Shown one piece after another: positions 37,931 to 49,810 of a stretch of DNA of 64,000 bases. Location: contig VWYX01000769.1 of the NCBI GenBank assembly GCA_013396525.1, positions 124,001 to 188,000 of the forward strand, in the 5' to 3' direction. The position numbers and the translations under genes are program-made. Source of the DNA: Chaetorhynchus papuensis. Lineage: Eukaryota; Chordata; Aves; Passeriformes; Rhipiduridae. Numbering within the stretch: position 1 is the stretch's first letter; the number at the start of each line of letters is the position of its first letter. The notes under the pieces were generated by a model. The model did no database searches. It had not been told where the DNA came from and saw only the letters and a program-made list of their open reading frames with translations.

Positions 37931-40900
37931 TAACTTGAGGATGAACTGTTGGCCCTTAGTGAGACAGCTCTGCCCAGACGAGGACCCAGTTTTCATTCCT
38001 CAGCTGATGGAGAGAGCTAAATGATGTGAATGCCTCTGAAGCAAGACCCCATCTGCTTCATCGAAGTTCTTAAATTCAGTTGTGAATGGGGATTCTGCCT
38101 TTCTGTATATTTTGGTATGTTACTGTTTGCTCTCCATTACTGTTCTTCCATACTTATCAAAACAAGCCTTAGACTAAGATTTGGCTGCACCTTACCAGCA
38201 GCCTTTGGCTTTTAAAGAAAAAGCTATAAACCTAGGAGCAAAACCTTTGAATTATAAAATAATCCATAGCTATTTAATACACAAAATTTCTATTATAGGG
38301 ACTCTAGGGACAGAGCTGTGTTGCATGCTACCCCAGAGAGCAGTGGGAAGAAGTGTGGATGTTCTTCACTCTGTGCTTGTCATAGAATACTTCATCGTGT
38401 GCCCTGCAAGGGTGAAAAACAGGAGATGATGATCTGCTACTGGCCAGGAGAGTTTATTCTCTGATAGCATCTGCTGCTGGAAGCAAAGATCACAATCCAA
38501 TGTGTCTTATTTGTTCTATAACTCAAAAGAATATTCCAAGGGCAAGGAGCTCAGTCTAACAAAGCCAAGAAGAAAGAAAAAGCAGGGCAAGAAAACAGGA
38601 CTATTAATGAAGATGGAAATAAAGTGTTAAATGGGACCTGTTTACGTAGTCACACATGAAGTGCACATTTTTGGTGGATTGTCATTAATTTTTTTCAGAA
38701 AAGGACATAAAAACCATCCTACTGAGCTGAATGCCATATCATAAGTAGACTCTGCTTGTTCTTTAACCATCCACCTACCTATTCTACTTTCTGATTTTTT
38801 TTTTATAATTAAAGCTTTTTATTGAATAGGAACGTACTAAACAAAGTACCAGCTTACTGATACCCTTGCCTTAATTACAATTAGTTATTCCATCTATATT
38901 GTTTTATTTTGATCCTAAGGATTTATTCTCAACCATTTTTTTTCCCTAAAGCTTCATATAGGTTAGCAGAACTGTAAAGCCACAGTAAAAAAATCAATGC
39001 CTTGGAACATATAAATACCAGCTGGTGGTGTGGAAATGTCTTGGGTGGCCTAAGATGTGGCCAGCTGTGATTTTGGGGTTGTCTGCAAAAATCTGGGAAG
39101 TTATGATGAACCTGTTTCTGGACAGATCTGGTGAGACTGCCTTTTCATGTTCTTTATGCCACTGGCACATGAATATCAGCATCTGTAATTGGAACCATTG
39201 CACAACATTTTGAGTGCAGTTCTGAGCCATAACCTTTGGAAGCAGATGGCTTTCATCATGTTCACCATGTCATATTGCAGTAGTGGGTATGCCTGCCTAT
39301 GCTGAATTAGAACAATATACTAAGATAGAAAAGATTGTTTACTCACTTACTGGTTTAGCAATAATCAGAAGAATGATGAAGAGGAAAGGAAATACATCTC
39401 TGCTGAAAATATATTTGAATCTGGTCATTAGAGAACACTTTTATAGTTATTTGATGATATGTCACCTCCAGTTTACTTCCAACTGTATCACTTCACTTGA
39501 CTTTTGAATATGTAGGTGCTGTCTTCCATTTTATACACACACATGCCCAGGCAGACAGGTTGTTGCTTTAAAATGTCAGCTCCATGAAGCATCACTCGAA
39601 AAATCCTCATGAATTTAACTAAGTTGGAGAAATTTGTGCAAAAATAAAAGGTCAAAAGAGCCCTATATGACAGATCCTTGTTTGCCTGTTTCAGAATGCT
39701 TCAAAGGACTTACTTATTTGCTTACCACCAAGGCCAAGAATATGTGTCAAAACTGCTTAAGATAGGGATCAGTTTTAATAAATATGACCTCAGACCTTCC
39801 AAGGTGTTTAGGTCTGGGAACACTTACAGTACATCTGTTTTTATTTTGGTTTATTGCTTTAATCAGCAACATTTCAAGACACCTGGTATAAAAAAAATAG
39901 AAATACTAACTTTTTTTCCATGTTTACGTTTCTGCCATTATGTAACTTTCTTTATCATGGCTAAAGTTATGAGATGTCTTGAGTTGTGGCAAAGCAGCCC
40001 CAGAAGGCAGAGAGGAGTCAGTAAGTCCTTGTCAATGAGCTTGTGGAACTCCTAGGTGCATTCAAATTATTTTTGGATGTGTACACATTTAACAGGCATG
40101 ATTCAAAACCATGTCATATATTCTCCTCATAAACTTACCAAGTTTTTCTTAAAACTATTTAGGAAGTGAAGGCTGCTGCCCCTCATGGATATCTGTACTT
40201 TGATGGCTGACTACCATGCATTTTCCATGCCAATAATTCATTAGAAAATAACTAACCTCAAAAAAATTAATCAGAACCTGTGTAAGAACCAGTGTTACTT
40301 TTCCCTACTCATTTCATCCAATTGATGTTTTGAGCTGCTGTGTAACTTAGTTCTCTTGTTCTGTTTTGTTTAGTTGGGTTTGTTTTTCTTTCTTTCCCCC
40401 CTGCAGTAGATTAGGGAGCTTTAAATTATCTCATTTTTTCTTTGAGATCATTCACTTCAAATATTTGTAGATTTTATTTCACCTCCAATGCACCATTGAG
40501 TCAGGGTATCTACTTGTAATGTTTTCTTGAAAGTTAATTCCTCTGGCCCAGGTGTTCATTACTTTGCTTTCTGTCTGGCAGCTCATTTGCTTCCTTTTCT
40601 GCTTTGTCAAGGTGCAAAATTATGAAGGAGATAGAAAGAAGAGCTGGGGCTTCCTGGGGGTTCTTCCTGTCTCTTTTGGATCTGTCTCAGGCTCAGATGT
40701 TGAGCTAAGTGGTTTTTAAATTTTCAGTTAAGTGATTAAGTCATAATAAATAAAAAAAAGTTAAATAAAAAAAATTGGTCTGTTTGAACCAAGATTTTAA
40801 AAATTTCTTTGCTACTAAAAAGTTTTATTTTCAGAACACCTTCGGTCCAGACCATATTAATCTCTGAATTTTGGGCACTTTTATGTTTTCGGAACTGCAG

Positions 40901-43129
40901 GTGAGTTGAAGTACACTAACAGTACCGTACCTGCTCCACAGAGATAATATACAAGATGTTGACTTGTTTTGCTGCTGTGCAAAAAGTGGTTTGAAGAGCT
41001 TCTAGAGGTGGGGCAGTGGTGCTGCACTCAGGTGGACAGCAGGAAGTGCCCTGGGGTAGAGTATTACAACACTGATTTGCCGACCACACTCATACACATA
41101 TTTGTAGTTCAGATAAGACATCCAAGATTCAGAATATAGTGCAAGATTTAACTTCATAGCTAAGCTTAGAGAAGTGTTTGTGTTGTTGCACAGCAAATAC
41201 ATATTTTATCTAACCTTTAACCCCATTTTACTGGATACAATTACAGGCAACTTTACTATTCCAGAATACTGGATCTGGAAAACATTCAATGTAGAAACTA
41301 CTGTGAGCACAGTAAATCTTCCAATTGTGTTTCATTTCAGTAATGTCTTCTGGAAAACCTGTCCACTTTGCTCTTTTTTCCTGGTGCTAGATTCTGAGCT
41401 ATGAGCAATGGGATTCCATAGAAAATCGAAAAGTGATTTGTTTCTATTGAATGAAGTATTGTAGCTTAAAATTTTTAAAATTAATATTCTATTTCTCTGT
41501 CTTTTCTCATAATTTACATTACATGACTCCAGATTTCATTTTCTTGAACAACTGAATTTCTAGGTAAATATTTTCTTACAGTAGCAGATACCCCAAGCTG
41601 CAGAACTTTGCTACAGTATCAGATAGTCAAAGACCGGGTGCTTGTGAATTAGGAATGAGATGATTGGAAAGATCTTCTGCATTACATTGTGTTACTGAAG
41701 ACTGAGTGGATTGTTTCATTTTTTTAAGGTGCCTGCCTGATTCATTAAGACAGGAACATTAATAATGAAGAAGGGGAAAGGATATAAATTAAAATGAAGG
41801 CGTTTGAAAAGATTAAGAAAGGAAGAAAAAGGACATGAGAAAATCTATGAATAGCAGATTTCAGATATTTCTAAGCAGAAAAGAGAAAGGTAGGAGCTTC
41901 TAAAGACTGTTATAAAGGAGAAAAACAAAATAGCTACATTTACAGAAAAAAAGTCACAGATGTCAGTAAAAAGGCAAAAAAAATTAGATATTTCTATTAC
42001 ATATCAAAGAAAACAGAAGACATTTATATTATCTGTAGATGTTAATTTTTTTGCTTTAATGACAAAAAAGTTAAACTACAGCAAATGAAATTAGTCATAT
42101 TGAAATATCTATTTAAAGAGACCAGTCTTAACTGGTAATACTGATTTTTCATATGTTTTGTATAAAAAAGGAGGTCTCAGAGGCACGGATGAAAATTTAT
42201 TATTGTATCAGATATTTCTAAATGTACTGATCTGACGCTGATCCCAAGAATAAGAGGAACTAGATTCCAGAAAGGAAAACCTCTAGCATGTGTTAACCAC
42301 AGTGAGTTTATGAACAACTGGTCAACCATCAGGGCTATTATAAGATGTTTTTATTCTAAAAGGAATTTGATTTTATGTCACACAACATTGTAATGGAAAG
42401 AAAATGAGAAAAGATAAAACAGTTCATTAATTTAACACATTTTAAAATGTAATTGGAAGCAGGCACATCATTATGTGTTTATCTCTGCAGAGCCCCTAGA
42501 GGTACGTCCTTGACCTTCTTTCATTTCAAAACTCACACTTGCAGCTTGAATGAAGATCTAAAACCACTCCTGAAGAAAACCCAACACAACAAACGTGTAT
42601 AAAGATTAGGGTAGAGCTAAGTAATAGTGCTGACACATCACTGGGGATGGGGTTTGTCTTATGTCCCACTGTCAGTAGCCATAATGTCAGGTGTGTAATC
42701 TGTGCTGATCGTACAGTTCTGCAGAGTCAAAGGAGAGTTACTGGCACCTCAAGGAGACAATCCCTCCCATGTCATTATCTAAAAAAGATGTGAGGAAGTC
42801 CTTGGGAAGGACCTGTGACTTTCCAGTGGCTCACAAAGGAAGCTGTGTGGGTCATAGAAAGGGACTTTGGGGTGGATGAAGTAGGTGAGATGGACATTAA
42901 CCTGACATAAGCTTATCTGAATCACTTAACCAAGCACAAGTAATAATACGGCCTTTAACATGATCAAGCTGTAATGTTATGTATCCAAAACCACAGAATA
43001 ACAGCTCTTACATAAGATAGTCAACTGTATTTTTAAGAGAAGGGACTCCAGAAGACTTGAGGGTCATGGTTATCTAAATGAATGAAGCCATGATCAAAAC
43101 AGCATAAGCTAATATTTGTAGCATCAGGA
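37931..43129. other. Unique AT-rich non-coding sequence
   Basis: No gene was found. The longest frame (39678-40055, plus, 125 codons) has no recognised domain. The part 41740-41990 is purine-rich on the plus strand. Short T runs flank 38800-38812 and 38937-38943. Confidence 0.5.
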
Positions 43130-43300
43130 AAAGAGTCAGGAGGGGACAACTTTGTTTCTTCTACAGCTGGCTCTGATGTGATTGATGTTGGGATGTAGAA
43201 CTCCATTCCGGTCTCTAGTCTTCAAGAAGAATGTTGAATAACTGGGGAAACAAAAGCTATAAGAAAGATTAGAGGATTATAAAACCATCCAAGAAGTGCA
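43130..43300 (+). mobile_element. Possible CR1 LINE scrap
   Basis: The words 'aagaatgttgaataactgggg' and 'gattagaggattataaaacc' occur in the right order and spacing for a CR1 coding block, which in other copies reads '...gatgttgacaaactgg...gatgattagagg...'. The flanking sequence does not extend the match convincingly, so this is a weak call. Confidence 0.35.
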
Positions 43301-45690
43301 ACCCATTCAGCTAACTGGATATAGCCTGTCAGGATGACTTGCTCATAGTCACTTATGTACCCAAATTGTGAAAAACAGATCTGATGACAGCAATTCAGAG
43401 TAACATCCACACACTATGAATCAGGTGGTAAAAAGTGAAGCATAAAGAACTCAGTTTAGCATTCCCACAGACAACAATAATTCCTATCAATGATATGGAA
43501 AGAAGGCAGCCTGAACGTTATGGGCCATGACATGGGAGCATGTTCACATATTTCTTCCCCTGCCAAGAATCCAGGTATTGATTAGTTTCACTCACCACTA
43601 AAAATTTGAATGGGGAGTTTGGAGTGAATGTACTTTTCTTGGTTTCTACCACTTGATTGCTGCTCTGATTATCACTCTAAATAGAGTGTGTTCTCAAAAG
43701 AGAAACTCTAATAAGAATTTCAACGTATTAAAGGTATCTAACTAATTAGTCAGTCAGCCTGGAGGCTCAGAGTCACAGAGAAAGAGTTTCATCCATTCCA
43801 GTGCTCATGGAATGATGTTTTGTAAGCAATAGAGTCTAACTCCAGTACAAGAATGAGAAATGAAGCTAGTCATAAAAATGGGAAGGCATTTGCTATCCGT
43901 CAAGGAGAAAAACAGGGTGGATGAGCACAGAGGCATTTTGTGACCATAATATCTCCAAGCAGTGAGCAAACCTGGGCTTTCCTGTTTGTTCATGAACAAA
44001 AGCACATGTTATTCTGCTTGGCATAGTGACTTCAGGATTTTCTAAGGCTTTTTGGCCTCCAGTGGTGAACTTACTGCATGCTGAGCACCAGAGTATCTTG
44101 TTAGATAAAGTGACTGGGATTACTTACTCTTTTTAAAACATTATTGTTATCATTATTATTATTACTGCAGTTAAGGAAATCCTCTCCGTTTTACCTACTC
44201 CAAGAAAAACCAGACCAAAGAGTGACAAAGACCAAAGTTTACAGTGCCCATGTGACTAGTTGGTTCATTGAGATGGTTTCATGAAGTGATGACTGTTAAA
44301 TAAAAGTTTTCCTTTATTCCTCATGCTACTGTTAAGTATATTCAGGATTGTTTTTCTACAACATGCAAGCCTATCTAGAATTTTATTTATTTGTCAAAAT
44401 GCATCAGTGAACTGTGGGAATGCTTTTGGTTTTTGGAAGAGAGGAGTTCAAGAGGACTGTCTGAGTCACCAGACAATTATGGTGTGTTAAGCCTGGTGGT
44501 TGTCTGTCTTATTCTCTACGGGTGTCATGAGAAACTAAACTTTTTTTAATATTAATACAGTTTTATAGTTCATCTCCTTGGTAAAATGGACCTAAGACTG
44601 CAAGTTTCATCAGAGCTGCAAAGAACTTCTTATGTCCTCAATGTTCAGTCTAGTAACTACCTGTGTGAACTCATCATTACTATGCAGGAATGGATGTCAA
44701 AATATTCTTCAGATTTGCCTACGAGTGTATGAAAATTGTTAAGAGCCTGCCAGGCTGGGCAAGAAATCCTGTTGGAAAAGGAATGTTTTTTCTCTGGGCA
44801 ATAGGGCAAAGGTTGATCAACTCTTGGTTGCATTAGTTCTTCTCCTGATGGATTATGCACATAGTCAGAAGACTCAGTTAAGAGAAATACGTGCCAAAAA
44901 TAAGAATAAAATTTGAAAGAGACAGGAAGGGCCTGAGGATCTGGAGAAGATAGTGAGCAAAAAAGGTAATGTACACGTAGTGTATGTAATGGGTCTAGAA
45001 AAAAGATGGCACAGCTGGGAACCTCATTTCTTCCTGCCAATTCCTTGCTGCTGTCATAGCACTTTTGTGCTACTGACAGGAGGGATAATTTAAAGCAAAC
45101 AACTTATGTTGGAAGATCAGATCAGCACGTCACTAGTTTGGGAGTGGCACATTGCAAATTTGGCCTGAAACTCCCTTTTCACGTTTCCTGTGTTGTGTAA
45201 TATGCTTTGTAGTCCTAGCCAAAGATCTAGGGTGCTGCATGTATACCGTCAAGAAACCATACTGATTCATATCAGGATTCATGAATGCAGACTTATTTTA
45301 TATATGTATATGTTCCCTATAAATGAGTCAATCATACACTTCCTTCTGGTTGTGCAATGTTGTTCTCAAAAAGACACAGAGCTTGCCCCCAGTTCTGTGC
45401 ACATTTGTAACGTGTTTGCTAGTCCCTACATTGAACACCGTGTTTGAAAAGCACAACATAACAGCAACAAGATTCTTGATTGGAGTCAAGGTTTTGGCTG
45501 TGAAAGTGCAGATGAGAAGGTAGTAAGTACAGGGCAGTGGCACTCAATGTGTCTTCTCTGCTTTTATTTCCATTGCAGTGATGTCAAGACCAGGTGTGCT
45601 GTTTATTTTTGGAACAAGCAGAGGGATCCTCCTGGGGTTTCTGATGTTAACTTTTTACTGTATTATACATATAACCCCCTTTCCTTATTT
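43301..45690. other. Unique non-coding sequence
   Basis: No gene or clear repeat is seen. A short ATT-rich tract lies at about 44142-44165. The minus-strand frame 44657-45040 (127 codons) has no recognised domain. Confidence 0.5.
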
Positions 45691-45695
45691 TCTAG

Positions 45696-46500
45696 GTAGT
45701 TGGAACAATTTTACACGCTGCAAAGGTAAAGAAGAAAACTCTTATAAGACAAAAGGCTGCTGAGGAGAGGTTCTCCAAGAGATATTTCTCATCATTGCAG
45801 TGTCTATGATCTACTAAATTGCTATAAAGTTTTTGCTGATTTGAATTCCTCCTCACAAACCAGCCGTGCTAGCCTGTGAAAATTTCAGATAGGTCTTGAA
45901 TAGGTTCAACTTGCAATAATTCAGCTGAAAGTAATAGGTTAATTAATCTTATTCAAAAAACAGTGAAACACAAGTTAATTAAAATGTAAACAATGGTCTG
46001 CATTGTTACTGACAACTTTAGAAAAAAGAATCTTAGAAATTCTTTGTGTGACGTTTTTTACCTGACTGCCCTTCGAGGAGAGAGCGTTTTTGCGGCAGAT
46101 CACATTACTGAACGAACCTTTCTTTCACTTTTAAATGAAATTTATTCTTTGCTTCTTCCAGTGCAGTGCAGCTGGACAAACTGGAGCCAGTCAAAAGCTG
46201 TCAGAGCGCTGTTTACCGGGGAGGTACCTGCGACCAGGAGGCTGCTAGACACGAAACACTGAAGAGAGTGGCCGGAGCCCCTGAAGCAACCAGAACGTGG
46301 TGTGTCTGAGAGCATTGGGAAGAGAGAAACAGATGACCTGGAAAGTCAGAAGGCAGAAAAAAATGTCAGTCAGTGAGAAATGATTAACAGCTCGTCCAGT
46401 TTATGCCAAGGACAGAGGGTTCTCTCAAGCGTTCTTGTGCAGTCCTGGCTGTCAGCTGAAACATGCTGAGGAACAGGAGCAATCCGGTGTATGGGCCTGG
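45696..46500 (+). other. Exon-like, CpG-clustered stretch; possible transcript segments
   Basis: Two places look like 3' splice sites. One is a pyrimidine tract ending in CTAG at 45692-45695, followed by a frame of 37 codons to a stop at 45809. The other is a pyrimidine tract ending in CCAG at 46158-46161, followed by a frame of 48 codons (46163-46309). From about 46050 to 46490 there are roughly 14 CpGs, several times the local density. None of the predicted peptides resembles a protein I know. The alternative frame 45993-46262 has a short CSWTNWS run that recalls a thrombospondin type 1 start, but the later cysteines of that domain are absent. It could be exons of a non-coding RNA, a small unmethylated regulatory patch, or chance. 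Confidence 0.2.
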
Positions 46501-46614
46501 TCCAGAACTAGCTGAGCTGAGCAAAAAGATTCTGGAGGTTAGGATTGGGCCCCCATTAAGGGGGTTTTGTGTTTTTGTGTTTTTCAGGGTTGATCTTGTT
46601 ATTCCTGTTCTTCA

Positions 46615-46702
46615 TAAAAAAAAAAAAGAAAAAAGAAAAAAGAAAAAAGAAAAAAGAAAAAAGAAAAAAGAAAAAAGAAAAAAGAAAAAAAGAAAAAGAA
46701 AT
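46615..46702 (+). repeat. (GAAAAAA)n heptamer microsatellite
   Basis: After a run of about 12 A, the unit GAAAAAA repeats about eight times with little variation, decaying to AAAAAG-type units near 46690-46702. It forms a pure purine strand. The Lys-rich frame reading across it is an artefact of the repeat. Confidence 0.97.
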
Positions 46703-48504
46703 ACATGCCAAATAGGTGTGGCGAAAAAAAAATCTGGAATTTATAAGCCTGAGGGGGAAAAAGAATCTTGCCAAGTTATCTTCCTACCTCACCATTGAAT
46801 TATTGCATGAATATGTGTCTTCTAATTTAGTATAAGCTCCAAATATCTACAAATGCACAAAAGTCAAATTTAAACAAAAAAAGCTTACAGTAGTGAAAAT
46901 AACATATGACCAGTCATGAGATTGACAATGGATTTTATATTTGGCTCCTTCCTTTGTGGTAGCTGACTAAGCCAACTCAGATTAGCAGGGTATGTTACGC
47001 ATATTACCTGAAATGTTTTTTTGGCCCACATCAAAAGCTGTGAGGGAAAAACTGCAAGTGACTCTTGTTGTTGTTCACATAGAAAAGTGGGGTTTTCAGT
47101 AAAGACATAAATGGATTCGTGGAAAGGTTTAATTCCCCAGTGTCTTACTAATGATGATGTTTTGAAACTGCAAGTAAGAAATCAGCCTTAGGGACTTTCT
47201 ACAGCAAAAAACATGTCATTATATGCAAGAAAGGGTATGTTCTCATAGACTATTTTTTCTCTGCTACATATGCTGACATCACTTGTTTGTTTACATTCTA
47301 TTGTTTCAAGGTACGTGCAAAAATTAATTAATAATAATAATAATAGTAAAGAAATATTGTTATTAAAGCACCATCACTTTTCAAATTAATCTACTGCACA
47401 GAAATGAAACCAAGGAATAGAGAAATTCGGTAGCTTCTTGAATTAAACTGATGAACTTGAATTCCCGTGGCTGCGTTCCTGGCTATGTTTGCAAATGACA
47501 TTTTGGTCTCAGTATAACATGTCACAACCAACAAATCATTACTGACCCAACTATAATTGAGGGAGTGGGACAACAGGCATGAAAACCCATTCACTCCTAG
47601 ACCTTGAAGGACTACAGTAAGCAGAGCTATTGTGTGAGTAAACACTAAAACACAGCCAGCATCCTGCCAACGCTGTAAAACCCAAATCATGATTCAATCC
47701 TGGTACACTTGTAGCCCTTTTGTTTGCATTCCTGGAGGAATTGCTGTGACCAGTTGTCGTTAACACACAGGTACCAGGAAGAGGCTTTATTTGTATATGA
47801 AGCTAAGGAAACAAGATTTCTCATTCAGATGTCTCTGGCCTTAGTGTCTCAGGCTGACACCAGCCGTGACTTGGGACATCACAGGTGCTAAAACTGTTGG
47901 AGAGAAAGCAGGACAGAGCTCAGCCTGACCACCTATATCTAAGTGACCATGCAGCACAAACTACAGCTACGAGAAAAGGTGATGCAGGTTTGCAAATGGT
48001 GCTCCCCCCAATTACCTGAAGACTGACCTCTTTTGCAAAGAAGGTCAGTGAAGGAGGAAAAATGCACATGCTTGAGATTTAAACACATGGGGCCTAAAGG
48101 TTTTGCAGAGCATGTTACAAAGTAGAAAGCCATTTTTTCTATCCACTGTGGTGAAGATAAAAAATTTCCTGTTTGTGTGATATATCCTAGAATAGATTTG
48201 TGTGCATGGCCAGGCTAAACTCAGAGAAAACAACGAGGCAAAAAATCGTTCGTGTTGACTGGAATTTTAGCTCCTCCATTCCTGACAGAATAATTTTCTA
48301 CAATTGAATTCAGCCAAGTTCCCCTTCATCCAAGTTCTCCAGAAATGCTAGTAATGATGGCAGCCACATATGTGAATTCTTCTGCTAACAGAGTCACATT
48401 TTAACCCTGGTTCCACTGATAATTGACCAGGGCAAGTATGTAAAACAATATATACACCGATATTATAATTCTCTCTATACATAAGTGTAATGTGTACTGT
48501 TCAG
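46703..48504. other. Unique non-coding sequence
   Basis: A short (TAA)n tract lies at 47323-47346. The stretch 47395-47455 faintly resembles a MIR core but is too diverged to call. No gene is seen. Confidence 0.5.
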
Positions 48505-49372
48505 CAGGTTTTTGACATCTGTAATGTGGATGATGTGACAGAGTGCACTCTCAACAAATTCACAGCTGGTACCAAACTGGGAAGAGTTGGGCTGCTCTTC
48601 AGAGGGAGCTTGACATGTTGGAGAAATAGAAATGACAAGAACATTGTGAGTTAATCAAAGGAAAATGCCAAGACTTGTATCTGGGAGGGAATAAGCCTAA
48701 TAAGCAACAGCTAAGGCTGGGGACCAGCTACTCAGTTTTTCAGAAAAGGACCTGATGGACAATAAATTCAACTTGAGCCAGCTATGAGCCCTTGCAGCAT
48801 AGAAAGCCAGCAACCACCTGGGCAGCATAAGTAAGATCACAGCCAGCAGTCTGAGAGACTTGGCACTATTGAGATGCCTTTTGGAGTGTTGTGTCTGAGT
48901 TCTCCAGGACAAGAAAGGCTTCAGCTAAATGGAGAGAGTCCATTGGATGTCACCTTGATGGGAGGAGGCTGTAGAAAGGACATAGAGTTTGTGGCTGTGT
49001 GAAAAGATTTGTTCAGCCTTCAGAAGAGAAGGCAAAAGGGAGGCCTCACTGCTATCTGCAGTTATCAGTTCTGCTATAGCTTCACAGCTATCTTCATGTG
49101 GACATGTAGCTGGAATCTTCTTGGAGCTGCACAGTGAGAAAATGAGGCACAACAGACACGAGTTGCAACACAGAGAAATTCCTGTTAGATACTAACAAAA
49201 TATCACCATGACGGCGGTCACACAGGTTGCCCAGGCTGTGAACCCTCTTTTTTATTTTTGACAGTGTTCAGGACTCATCTGGACAGACCTGCAACCTGAT
49301 CTATTTAACCCTATTTAGAGAAAGGAGTGGGATTAGATGTCCTCTGGGTGTGTCTTTCAACCTAAATTAAAG
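48505..49372 (+). mobile_element. CR1 LINE, about 0.9 kb, with defunct reverse transcriptase motif
   Basis: The segment starts inside the reverse transcriptase gene. 'gtgcactctcaacaaattcacagctggtaccaaactggg' reads CTLNKFTAGTKLG, where functional CR1 enzymes have the catalytic FADD motif; here it is FTAG, so both catalytic aspartates are lost. Next come the blocks for 'cttgtatctgggaggga', 'aaaaggacctgatggacaataaattcaacttgagccagc', 'tttgttcagccttcagaagag' and 'gttgcaacacagagaaattcc'. It ends with 'caggttgcccaggctgtg', 'gcaacctgat' and 'gggattagatgtcctctggg'. The order and orientation are those of a plus-strand CR1. The terminal octamer tail is not clear. Confidence 0.88.
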
Positions 49373-49780
49373 GCCAGGTAAGGCTGTGATTGTGCAGCCT
49401 TACAGAGACCAGTTATAATGGAATTAAGATGGAGAAGTCACTCGTGGAACACAATAAAAATTAAAGACTTGTGGCAAATAACTTATACTGAATAGAGCTA
49501 TACTAAGCTCATTTCTATGTATATCAGTTTACAAAAGCAGCCTTTAATAATTATTATAGTGATAATGTCATTTACACAAGATATAGTCTATGCCTACTCT
49601 TATTTCAGTTCTGAGAGAACTCTTGTGATCAGCTAGAAAACTTAAATAATATTTGGTGAAAAGAAGCACAGCCCAGCTCCCTTACAGGAGTTAGATGATC
49701 ATTGCAGAACAAGGTTTTCTTAGTTTTAACTGTCAAAATTTATTTTTCCACAACAATTTTTTTCTCATCTCTGTTTGGCA

Positions 49781-49810
49781 GGTATGTGTTTGGTAGGTAT
49801 GTGTTTGGTA
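49781..49810 (+). repeat. Tandem duplication, 15 bp period
   Basis: The unit GGTATGTGTTTGGTA occurs twice without a break (49781-49795 and 49796-49810), preceded by a partial third copy ending TGTTTGGCA. It is a simple slippage repeat. Confidence 0.95.

Noticed and set aside
46139..46262. Thrombospondin type 1-like CSWTNWS run
   Set aside because: The later cysteines and basic/Trp ladder of the domain are missing and the frame ends soon after.
46463..46798. Lys-rich frame of 111 codons
   Set aside because: Its middle is the GAAAAAA repeat, and the flanks resemble nothing known.
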